Shown: positions 43,675 through 49,742 of the stretch, piece by piece | Position numbering within the stretch: position 1 is the stretch's first letter | Layout: every line of letters begins with the position of its first letter | Source: Methanomassiliicoccales archaeon | GTDB lineage: Archaea; Thermoplasmatota; Thermoplasmata; Methanomassiliicoccales; UBA472 | DNA length: 49,742 bases | Reading direction: 5' to 3' | Assembly (NCBI GenBank): GCA_028682895.1 | Contig: JAJRAK010000016.1 | Location: 1-49,742 of the forward strand | The notes under the pieces: model-generated | Databases searched by the model: none | Seen by the model: only the letters and a program-made list of their open reading frames with translations | Told to the model about the DNA's origin: nothing | Translations under genes and position numbers: made by a program

Positions 43675-45383
43675 CGCCCTTTCAGCAGCGCTATGGCGGA
43701 ACGGGGCACGCTGCGAAGCAGCCCCTTGGAGGCCCATTCCATCTCCCGCTTATGGGTGATGGTGCTCTCCATCAGTTCCTCTGACCGCATCTTGAGCTCC
43801 TTGAATGCCCTCTTGCGCGCTTCCGGGTCGGTTATGGCCATGGCCTCATCGACCCTCTTCATCATCGCGGCCGCTTCCTTCGACCGTTCCAGGCGGTAGT
43901 TAAGCTCTTCCTCGGTGATCAGTCCGCATTCGAACCTCGCCTTGTTGATGGCGTCGGCGGCCTCGTAGCTGACCTCGGCGATATCGTCCCTGGTCATCCA
44001 CTTGGTCTCATAGGAGAGCACATGCTTCCAGCTGGGCGCTGTCAGGCGTGTCCGGTGCTCTTCCAGCGTCCGGGCCAATGAGACGTAGCCATACCTATCC
44101 GGGTCCTCGAATGCCAGTGACGCAGGGTCCAGGAACGGCGCCAAGGGCGAGATGAAGACGCAAAGCCGAGGGTCCTTGTTCGCCGCCAAGTACAATGTCT
44201 TGGCGTACTCGGCGCTCTTCACGACCGACTCCCTGGTCTGCTTCGGGAGGCCTATCATGAAGAAGACATCGAAGCGCTCCGCGCCGTACTTCAAAGCGTT
44301 GCGGATGGAATCCTCCAGCTCCTGATTGCTGTACTTGCGTCCAAGCGCCTCGCGCACCTCCGGGTCGTGCGAGTCCGGGGATATCTCCACCGAGAAGCCA
44401 GCGGTATGCGTGCTCGCCAACTTGTAGAACTCCTCGTCAGGGGGCGTGAAGAACTCGAAGATGAGCGGGTTGGTGACCTTCAACCTCTTCACCTCGGCGA
44501 AGAACCTCTCCATGTAGTCCTTCCCTCCGCGGCGCGGGTCGCCGATGATGAACGTCGGACCCTTGATATAACGCTGGATGTTGCGCACGTCCTGGGCCAA
44601 CTTCTCCGGGGAACGGAACGCTGGCCTCTGCCGGTTCAGGAACTTGTGCATGGCGCCGCAGGAACCGCCGCACACGGTGCAGTTCAGGTGGCATCCTTTG
44701 ACGGAGAAGACCATGGTGATCGGGTACCTGTCCCAGTCCTTGAACGGTTTATGACCTTCAAGGTCCGCGTGGCGTATGACCGAGCGTACGATCCAGCCGT
44801 AATCCACGTCCTGGTAGTCCAGGTCCTGCGGCACGTATGAGATGGGATTGTGATGAGGGACGCCGTTCTCCTTCCAGCTGAGGTTCTCCACCTTGTCCAG
44901 CGGCGTACCGTCCTTCAATGCGTCCATGAGATGCTGCAACGGTATCTCGGTGGAGTCGCCCTTCAGTATCATGTCCACCTCTGGCCGCAGCAGCAGCTCC
45001 TCGTGATAGTAGGTCGAGGAGAAACCGCCCATGAGCACCTTGGCCTCCGGGTGATATTTCTTCACCAGCTTGGCCACCTCCAGGGCGCCGTGAGCGTGCG
45101 GCAGCCAGTGCAGGTCGATGCCGAACACCTTCGAATCGAGCTTGGATATGAGCTTCTCCACGTCCAGGTCCTTCTTGTTCAGCATCATGCTGGCCAAGTT
45201 GATTATGCGCACCTTGAATCCGTTGTTGGCCAAGTGCGCGGCCATGGTGGTGAAGCCGAATGGGTACATCTCGAACACCGGCGTCGATGGCACCATATCG
45301 CTGACCGGTCCGTAGAACAGGAACTCCTTGCGGAAATCATAGACGCTGGGCGCGTGCAGGAAGATGATGTCCTCTTTGCTCAT
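43671..45383 (-). CDS. B12-binding-domain radical SAM protein
   Basis: A 570-residue protein. An N-terminal cobalamin-binding-like domain (about 1-150) is followed by a radical SAM core with CxxxCxxC at Cys231/235/238 (GCHLNCTVCGG), then a long helical C-terminus (about 480-570). It resembles the Ta0216-type family of Thermoplasmata and methanogens, whose reaction is unknown. The B12 domain has no clear DxHxxG motif. It is the last gene of the operon with the cis-prenyltransferase, marker 11 and DUF2797. Confidence 0.87.
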   Translation of the reverse strand: MSKEDIIFLHAPSVYDFRKEFLFYGPVSDMVPSTPVFEMYPFGFTTMAAHLANNGFKVRIINLASMMLNKKDLDVEKLISKLDSKVFGIDLHWLPHAHGALEVAKLVKKYHPEAKVLMGGFSSTYYHEELLLRPEVDMILKGDSTEIPLQHLMDALKDGTPLDKVENLSWKENGVPHHNPISYVPQDLDYQDVDYGWIVRSVIRHADLEGHKPFKDWDRYPITMVFSVKGCHLNCTVCGGSCGAMHKFLNRQRPAFRSPEKLAQDVRNIQRYIKGPTFIIGDPRRGGKDYMERFFAEVKRLKVTNPLIFEFFTPPDEEFYKLASTHTAGFSVEISPDSHDPEVREALGRKYSNQELEDSIRNALKYGAERFDVFFMIGLPKQTRESVVKSAEYAKTLYLAANKDPRLCVFISPLAPFLDPASLAFEDPDRYGYVSLARTLEEHRTRLTAPSWKHVLSYETKWMTRDDIAEVSYEAADAINKARFECGLITEEELNYRLERSKEAAAMMKRVDEAMAITDPEARKRAFKELKMRSEELMESTITHKREMEWASKGLLRSVPRSAIALLKGR

Positions 45384-45435
45384 GCATTCACTCTGGCATG
45401 CCCACGAATTCGGACCTATTTAAAAGCTCAGACGG

Positions 45436-46218
45436 TCACTTCCCGAAGCGCCTCTGCCTCGCCTGGTACGTGCGTATGGCACGCATGAAGTCGACCTTGC
45501 GGAACCCCGGCCAGAAGACATCGGTGAAGTAGAGCTCGGAATAGGCCAGCTGCCAGAGGAGGAAGTTCGATACCCTCTCCTCCCCGGAGGTTCGCAGGAC
45601 CAGGTCCGGGTCGGGGAAGTCGGCCGTATATAGGAAGCTGGACACGATCTTCTCGTCGATATCGTCCACCTTGAGCTCGCCGTCCAGCACCTTGGTGGCG
45701 ATCTGCTTGATGGCCAGGACCATCTCCTGCCTGCTTCCGTACGCCAACGCGATATTGTAGAAGTAATGGTCATAGTCCTTGGTGCGCTGCTCGGCGATCT
45801 CTATCGCCCTTTTCACCTTGTCCGGCAGCAGCTCCTTCTGCCCCATGACCGTGACCCTGATCTGGTTCCTGTGGACCCTCTCGTCCTCGGCCAGCTTGAG
45901 GAAGCTCTCCTCGAACAGGTCCATGAGGTACTGCACCTCGGCCTCCTGACGGTTGAGGTTCTCGGTGGAGAAGGCGTAGACGGTCAGCACCCTGATGCCC
46001 ATCTCCTGGCACCATTCCATGACCTCTTCCAGCTTGTCCTTGCCTTTGGTATGGCCTTCATGTGTTGCCAGTCCGATCTCCATGGCAAAGCGCCGATTGC
46101 CGTCCATGATGATGGCCACGTGGTCCGGGACCTTGCCCTCCATGACCTCCTTGAACAGGCGCTTCTCGTATGTCTGGTAGGCGGTATTGGCGAACACGCG
46201 GGTTATCTCGTTCGACAT
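45436..46218 (-). CDS. uppS: cis-prenyltransferase (UppS family)
   Basis: A 260-residue enzyme that makes long cis-polyprenyl diphosphate, the archaeal dolichol-type glycan carrier. Motifs are VAIIMDGNRRFA with its catalytic Asp, VYAFSTENLNR and DLVLRTSGEERVSNFLLWQ. A 30-residue N-terminal extension precedes the core. It sits between the marker 11 gene and the radical SAM gene with short gaps. Confidence 0.94.
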   Translation of the reverse strand: MSNEITRVFANTAYQTYEKRLFKEVMEGKVPDHVAIIMDGNRRFAMEIGLATHEGHTKGKDKLEEVMEWCQEMGIRVLTVYAFSTENLNRQEAEVQYLMDLFEESFLKLAEDERVHRNQIRVTVMGQKELLPDKVKRAIEIAEQRTKDYDHYFYNIALAYGSRQEMVLAIKQIATKVLDGELKVDDIDEKIVSSFLYTADFPDPDLVLRTSGEERVSNFLLWQLAYSELYFTDVFWPGFRKVDFMRAIRTYQARQRRFGK

Positions 46219-46229
46219 GGGCTCTCCGA

Positions 46230-47189
46230 CTACTCCATGAAATCTTCGGGCAGGCCGGCGGCCTTCACGCCCAGATCGAAGCAGCCGATGGCGGCCACGG
46301 CGCCTATGGTACCGCGCTTTCCGGTGATCTCCACCAGCTTCACTCCAGTTCGCTCAGCGACGTCGATGGCCTGCTGGGGCTTGTAGATGACGCTCTTGGC
46401 GTTCCATCCGTACTCCTCCAGCTCCTTCGGTATCCTGAGGCCGACGTAGTAGGCCATGGTGGTCTCCTGGGAGAACGTCCTCTCCTTGAGCTGCGTACTG
46501 AAATATTCCAGCAGCGCCGGGAGGTCCCTCTCCGTTACGGCGAAGCTCACGCCCACCGATACGCAGTTGGTGGTCTTCTCCGGCACGTTCGGGTTGAGCT
46601 GGATTATCTTGTGCTTCAGGAAATGTCCCACGGGGCATTCCTGGGCCAGCTTGAGCATCAAGGACCATGATGCCCCCTGCTGCTTGGTGTCCGTATCGTC
46701 CACGGATATGATGACCCTGATGAGCTTCGGTGTGACGATGGTGACCTCGATGCGATGGGCGCCACCGATCTTGGCATCGTCCGGATACTCTACGGCTATG
46801 GTCCCCGGGCCCTGCGGCATGCAGGCGCCCACCCCCACGCTCGCTCCGGCGAGACCCACCCAGGTGGTGCGGACCTGCGGTCCGTCGACGACAACGGCCT
46901 TCAATCCTTGTCCGCCGACGTCCTTGGACGCCGGACCGAAATGGACCTCACCCTCACCGATGATGGCGTCCATGATTATGGTGTTGCCTTCCACGATCAC
47001 GTTTGTGAGCGCCCCGCCCGCCCTCTTGCGGTTGCATGCGTCCCACTCCACCGGCCCCTTGGCCGAGCATTCCTCGATGACCTGGGCCACGCCGTTCTTC
47101 TCATCGATAAGCGTGTACACGCCTCTGCAGAACAATCTACCATACTTTTTGGTAACATCTTCCGGTGAGAGCTTTTGAACCATGAACAT
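46230..47189 (-). CDS. probable methanogenesis marker protein 11
   Basis: A 319-residue protein with a Gly-rich N-terminal half and a TiaS-related fold with IISVDDTDTKQQGASWSL (about 178-195). It closely resembles methanogenesis marker 11, a family conserved in methanogens whose function is unknown. The shared DDTDT segment suggests nucleotide or RNA chemistry, but no reaction should be claimed. The ATG at 47189 or 47183 follows the DUF2797 stop by a few bases. If right, it supports a methanogen host. Confidence 0.75.
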   Translation of the reverse strand: MFMVQKLSPEDVTKKYGRLFCRGVYTLIDEKNGVAQVIEECSAKGPVEWDACNRKRAGGALTNVIVEGNTIIMDAIIGEGEVHFGPASKDVGGQGLKAVVVDGPQVRTTWVGLAGASVGVGACMPQGPGTIAVEYPDDAKIGGAHRIEVTIVTPKLIRVIISVDDTDTKQQGASWSLMLKLAQECPVGHFLKHKIIQLNPNVPEKTTNCVSVGVSFAVTERDLPALLEYFSTQLKERTFSQETTMAYYVGLRIPKELEEYGWNAKSVIYKPQQAIDVAERTGVKLVEITGKRGTIGAVAAIGCFDLGVKAAGLPEDFME

Positions 47190-47191
47190 CC

Positions 47192-48115
47192 CTACGCTCC
47201 ATCGTCTGGAATCGGAGAAACATATTCTTGACCTTTATTTAGGTTTCTCTGTTCGACGGTGACATATCGGGAGGGTACGGAGGCCATGTCCAGCAATCTT
47301 ATGCTGTCGTCCCGCAGGCGGTAAAAGAGGAACTTGCCCTTGCATCCGAGCACCTCTCCCCGATGCCGTGCCGTCAGCTCGGGGATGCTCGCTTTCGTCA
47401 GGTCCCATTCTAGTAAGGGATACTGATCGAGAATGCGCACCTGTCCCAGCGCTCTCAACCCCAGCGGCTCGAGCGCCCGGTCCAGCATCTCCTGGTAGGT
47501 GTCCCGGTCCAGTCTCCGTCCCTGCTCCTTGAGGAACGTCGTCTTGCGCACCCATTGAGTGGCCTTCAGCGCTTTGGAGAGGTCGTTCTCTGCCTTCCTG
47601 GCCGCCAGGCGGTTAGGGTAACTGCCCAGCTGGACGATGGCGTCGGCCCCCTGCTCTATCGCCCTCTCCAGGAATCGTGACGACAACGTCATGCCTACCT
47701 TGGTCAGACCGCCGTAGAACGCCGCGTATACGTGATGCTCCTTAGCGCAGATGCTGCCGCCCTTGCAGTCGGTGTGCACGCCATCGCACTCCGGCTCGAA
47801 GATGCAGTTCTGCACCGGTATCCAGGTGGAGGCGCACTTCTGGCACTGGTCGTGTTGTCCGGTCACCACCTGGCGCATCATGCAAGGATGGTACCCTTCC
47901 TTGTCGAACGAGCCCACGCATCGGCGCACGTCCGAGATGGTGATATCGATGCGGCCGCCCGGGGCGAACTCGTCCTTCAGGTCCAAGATATCGTTCCGCT
48001 TGAGATCGAACACCACCAGCCGGGGCTGGAACCCTTCCCATTCCCAGGACACGGCGTGGCTGGCATAGGCCACGAGCCCCTTTCGGCGGAGCATCTCGTC
48101 AGCGGTCTCGAACAC
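47192..48115 (-). CDS. DUF2797 family protein
   Basis: A 307-residue protein of unknown function matching the DUF2797 type. It has a Cys-rich central region (CMMRQVVTGQHDQCQKC, CIFEPECDGVHTDC), then VYAAFYGGLTKVGMT and ERAIEQGADAIVQLG, which resemble a GIY-YIG-like core. The GTG start is placed because a TATA-like ATTTAAGG on the minus strand lies about 27 nt upstream. It is the first gene of the operon with marker 11, uppS and the radical SAM gene. Confidence 0.8.
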   Translation of the reverse strand: MFETADEMLRRKGLVAYASHAVSWEWEGFQPRLVVFDLKRNDILDLKDEFAPGGRIDITISDVRRCVGSFDKEGYHPCMMRQVVTGQHDQCQKCASTWIPVQNCIFEPECDGVHTDCKGGSICAKEHHVYAAFYGGLTKVGMTLSSRFLERAIEQGADAIVQLGSYPNRLAARKAENDLSKALKATQWVRKTTFLKEQGRRLDRDTYQEMLDRALEPLGLRALGQVRILDQYPLLEWDLTKASIPELTARHRGEVLGCKGKFLFYRLRDDSIRLLDMASVPSRYVTVEQRNLNKGQEYVSPIPDDGA

Positions 48116-48254
48116 GTCACAACAACGACCGCCGGCGATTTAAGGTTGCTCAAAGGGCAAAATAGGAAAGGACGATCGTTCATGCCAGTTTGATTCTCAA
48201 TCAGCGAAGGTTGAGCAGAATACTTTTATAGGGTTACCGCTTTTAATCCTCCTG
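48116..48254. promoter_or_regulatory. divergent promoters DUF2797 / small membrane protein
   Basis: A minus-strand TATA (about 48138-48145) and a plus-strand CTTTTATAG (48223-48231) are each about 27 nt from the start codons at 48115 and 48255. Both transcripts are predicted leaderless. Confidence 0.55.
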
Positions 48255-48524
48255 ATGTTGAGCATAGCAGCTATTTCAGCTACTACTAGCGCTGCAAGCA
48301 GCGCCATATCTATCACCTCAGCGATAGGGATAGGTGTAGGTGGGGCCTTGATAGCCATACTTCTTATCATGTTGCTATCGTCCCGCGAGCTCATATCTGC
48401 GTCGAGCAAGAACTCGAAGAAGGTCCTGGCCACCTTGGACTCGGCCATCGTCCCGCTGCTGGTGGTGTTCTCCCTGACCATCGTGTTCCAGATCCTGGAG
48501 ATCGTCGGCATCATAAACGCCTGA
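48255..48524 (+). CDS. small two-helix membrane protein
   Basis: An 89-residue protein. A Ser/Ala/Thr-rich N-terminus leads into a first helix (GIGVGGALIAILLIMLL). A polar loop SSRELISASSKNSKK and a second helix (IVPLLVVFSLTIVFQILEIVG) follow. No family was recognised. The TATA at 48223 places transcription at the ATG. A hairpin and T run follow. Coding is supported by promoter and composition rather than homology. Confidence 0.65.
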   Translation: MLSIAAISATTSAASSAISITSAIGIGVGGALIAILLIMLLSSRELISASSKNSKKVLATLDSAIVPLLVVFSLTIVFQILEIVGIINA

Positions 48525-48558
48525 TCGCGTCCATGTCGATATTATATCATAGAACGAT

Positions 48559-48578
48559 GAACGGTCGAACGACCGTTC
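48559..48578. repeat. perfect 9-bp palindrome
   Basis: GAACGGTCG and CGACCGTTC flank two A. It lies after the small membrane gene; it may be an operator or an mRNA 3' hairpin. Confidence 0.45.
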
Positions 48579-48596
48579 GATGAAGAAATAAATGTA

Positions 48597-48623
48597 CGGG
48601 GCGGTCCCCGCTTTTAAAAAAAA
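48597..48623. terminator. two-way terminator
   Basis: CGGGG/CCCCG stem followed by CTTTT on the plus strand. The eight A (48616-48623) give T8 for the minus-strand kptA transcript. Confidence 0.55.
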
Positions 48624-48629
48624 GGCAGC

Positions 48630-49277
48630 TCAGAGGCTCTCTTCCTCTTCCTTCTTGCAGAGGAACTCCGGTGGGATCTCATGGGCCAGGAACACGGTGC
48701 GGCCGGCCTGCGAGATCACGTTACCGGCGCCTATCGCTCCGGCGGCATCTATCTCCAGGATGATCGGTGACTCGACCCTTACCTTACCGGCGTTCAACGC
48801 GTCCTGGTAGGTCTTGGACAGATGGACCATCTTGCGGTCCGAGGGCCTCAGCCCGGTCTCCAGGATGATGTCCGCCTCCTCCGGTGTGGCCGGGTAGTAG
48901 AGGTGGTCCGGAATGTTCTCAGTGGGCAGCCTGAGGTCCAGCTCCAAGGAGTGCCCGTACGTCGCCCGCATCAGGTCGTTGCTGATTTGATACCTTCCCT
49001 TGGGGTCGGTCTCGATGATGGCGATGACGTGGTGCGGTCTGAGCCAGTGATAGCGGCGGTTGCTGTCCCTCAGCGCATTGATGAAATCGCGGATGTTGAC
49101 GAACCCCTGCTCGTCCATGTCCAGCCCGAAGCGCTCCGGGAAGTGACGCAGTACCCCAGCCAGGGTCCTGCCCAACTGTTCCAGCTCCTGCTCGTTCATC
49201 AGGAACTTGCCAGGCTCCCCGCATATGGGGCACGCTTCGCCTCTATAGTATCCGTGCTCACCGCATTCCCTTAACAT
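48630..49277 (-). CDS. kptA: RNA 2'-phosphotransferase KptA/Tpt1 with zinc ribbon
   Basis: A 215-residue enzyme that moves the 2'-phosphate of spliced tRNA to NAD+. An N-terminal zinc ribbon (Cys5, His8, Cys16, Cys19) precedes the KptA core with RRYHWLRPHHV, the key RATYGHS (Arg and His) and a KMVHLS segment. This ribbon is usual in archaeal members. The ATG has a TATA-like GTTTAAATTC on the minus strand at about 49303-49312, touching the folD stop, so it probably has its own promoter. Confidence 0.9.
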   Translation of the reverse strand: MLRECGEHGYYRGEACPICGEPGKFLMNEQELEQLGRTLAGVLRHFPERFGLDMDEQGFVNIRDFINALRDSNRRYHWLRPHHVIAIIETDPKGRYQISNDLMRATYGHSLELDLRLPTENIPDHLYYPATPEEADIILETGLRPSDRKMVHLSKTYQDALNAGKVRVESPIILEIDAAGAIGAGNVISQAGRTVFLAHEIPPEFLCKKEEEESL

Positions 49278-49311
49278 AGCGTCCCTCGAACATACAAAGT
49301 TGAATTTAAAC

Positions 49312-49742
49312 TTACGTCCGAGCTTGGCGTTCCAAGCACCTCTCCGCTGCCAGCACGGTGTTCTGCATGAGCATGACGATGGTCATCGGTCCGACGCCCT
49401 TCGGCACTGGGGTTATGGCCGAGGCCTTTTCCTTCACGGCATCGAAGTCAACATCGCCCACGAAGCGGTATCCTTTGTTAGTGGTAGGGTCCTCCACACG
49501 GTTGGAGCCGACGTCGACGACCACCGCCCCCTCCTTCACCATATCGGCCGTTATGAACTTGGCCCTGCCCATGGCGGAGACGAGCACATCGGCCTGGCAC
49601 GTGAGCGCCTTGAGGTCCTTTGTGCGTGAATGGCAGACGGTCACGGTAGCGTCGGCGTCAGCGGCCTTCTGCATCATCAAAGCCGCCAACGGCTTTCCGA
49701 CGATGTTGCTGCGGCCGACGATCACCACATGCTTACCGGCGA
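49312..49742 (-). CDS. folD: methylene-tetrahydrofolate dehydrogenase/cyclohydrolase FolD (partial)
   Basis: The C-terminal 142 or so residues are in the window; the start lies beyond the right edge and the frame is open to the last base. It holds the NADP-binding [13 protein letters not shown] motif and the C-terminal signature [18 protein letters not shown], both typical of FolD. The enzyme converts methylene-THF to formyl-THF. In methanogens with tetrahydromethanopterin it serves nucleotide synthesis if folate is present. The truncation is only an edge effect. Confidence 0.94.
   Translation of the reverse strand, partial: AGKHVVIVGRSNIVGKPLAALMMQKAADADATVTVCHSRTKDLKALTCQADVLVSAMGRAKFITADMVKEGAVVVDVGSNRVEDPTTNKGYRFVGDVDFDAVKEKASAITPVPKGVGPMTIVMLMQNTVLAAERCLERQART

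Noticed and set aside
43672-43899. Pyrrolysine readthrough of the TAG ending the geranylgeranyl reductase
   Set aside because: The following frame is only antisense to the radical SAM gene, and the reductase is complete at its TAG.
20311-48565. Motif TGAACGGT at 20311, 31190 and 48558 as a regulator site
   Set aside because: The same 8-mer also occurs within coding sequence (near 25306 and 44743), so it is not specific to intergenic regions.
1-49742. tRNA, rRNA, CRISPR array, insertion sequence or phage genes
   Set aside because: Intergenic regions were read on both strands; no tRNA-like consensus, spaced repeats, transposase or integrase was seen.

Overview
This window is a GC-rich archaeal chromosome segment. 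Archaeal markers are a two-repeat TATA-binding protein, exosome subunit Csl4, Nob1, KptA, a GGPP synthase/geranylgeranyl reductase pair and TATA-box promoters. A probable methanogenesis marker 11 protein, an Fpo-type (complex I-like) operon without fpoF or fpoO in the cluster, and a corrinoid protein beside a MtaA/MtbA-family methyltransferase point to a methyl-reducing methanogen. Methanomassiliicoccales or a close relative in the Thermoplasmata fits best. That placement is inferred from gene content; no rRNA or mcr gene lies in the window. There is no prophage, insertion sequence, CRISPR array, tRNA or rRNA, and base composition looks even.

Layout: 0.1-6.7 kb is a kdp potassium-uptake operon, kdpB then a fused kdpC-kdpA then a KdpD without a kinase domain. 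7.0-7.6 kb is tbp. 7.9-10.2 kb (minus) holds an MFS exporter and a nifI1-nifI2 pair of P-II regulators separated by one in-frame TAG. 10.4-13.4 kb holds a GNAT acetyltransferase, a corrinoid protein, a UroD-family methyltransferase with altered zinc ligands, and a duplicated membrane protein. 13.4-16.1 kb (minus) is a REC-PAS-PAS-GAF-GAF-PAS sensor without output domain. 16.2-22.7 kb is mixed housekeeping: an AlkA-like glycosylase, a lysine-rich micro-protein, an ABC ATPase, an M29 aminopeptidase, two small membrane proteins, a cysteine-rich winged-helix regulator, a CobW GTPase and an Lrp regulator. 22.7-26.3 kb (minus) is a three-gene archaeal-type glutamate synthase, divergent from an HTH-CBS regulator. 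27.4-29.4 kb is an RNA-processing operon (methyltransferase, Csl4, coiled-coil protein, stand-alone ThiI PP-loop protein). 29.4-31.0 kb holds a small Cys protein, Nob1 and ProC.

31.4-41.5 kb is fpoABCDHIJ1J2KLMN, tightly overlapped, with an enlarged FpoI carrying four 4Fe-4S motifs. It is followed by idsA and a geranylgeranyl reductase. 43.7-48.1 kb (minus) is an operon of DUF2797, methanogenesis marker 11, a cis-prenyltransferase and a B12-binding radical SAM protein. The window ends with a small membrane protein, kptA and a folD cut by the window edge.

Many first genes of operons have a TATA box about 27 nt upstream of the start codon, which predicts leaderless mRNAs, whereas internal genes have GGTGA-type ribosome sites. 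The most notable points are the KdpC-KdpA fusion with the kinase-less KdpD, the nifI1-TAG-nifI2 arrangement, the four-cluster FpoI, and the methyltransferase with non-canonical zinc ligands.
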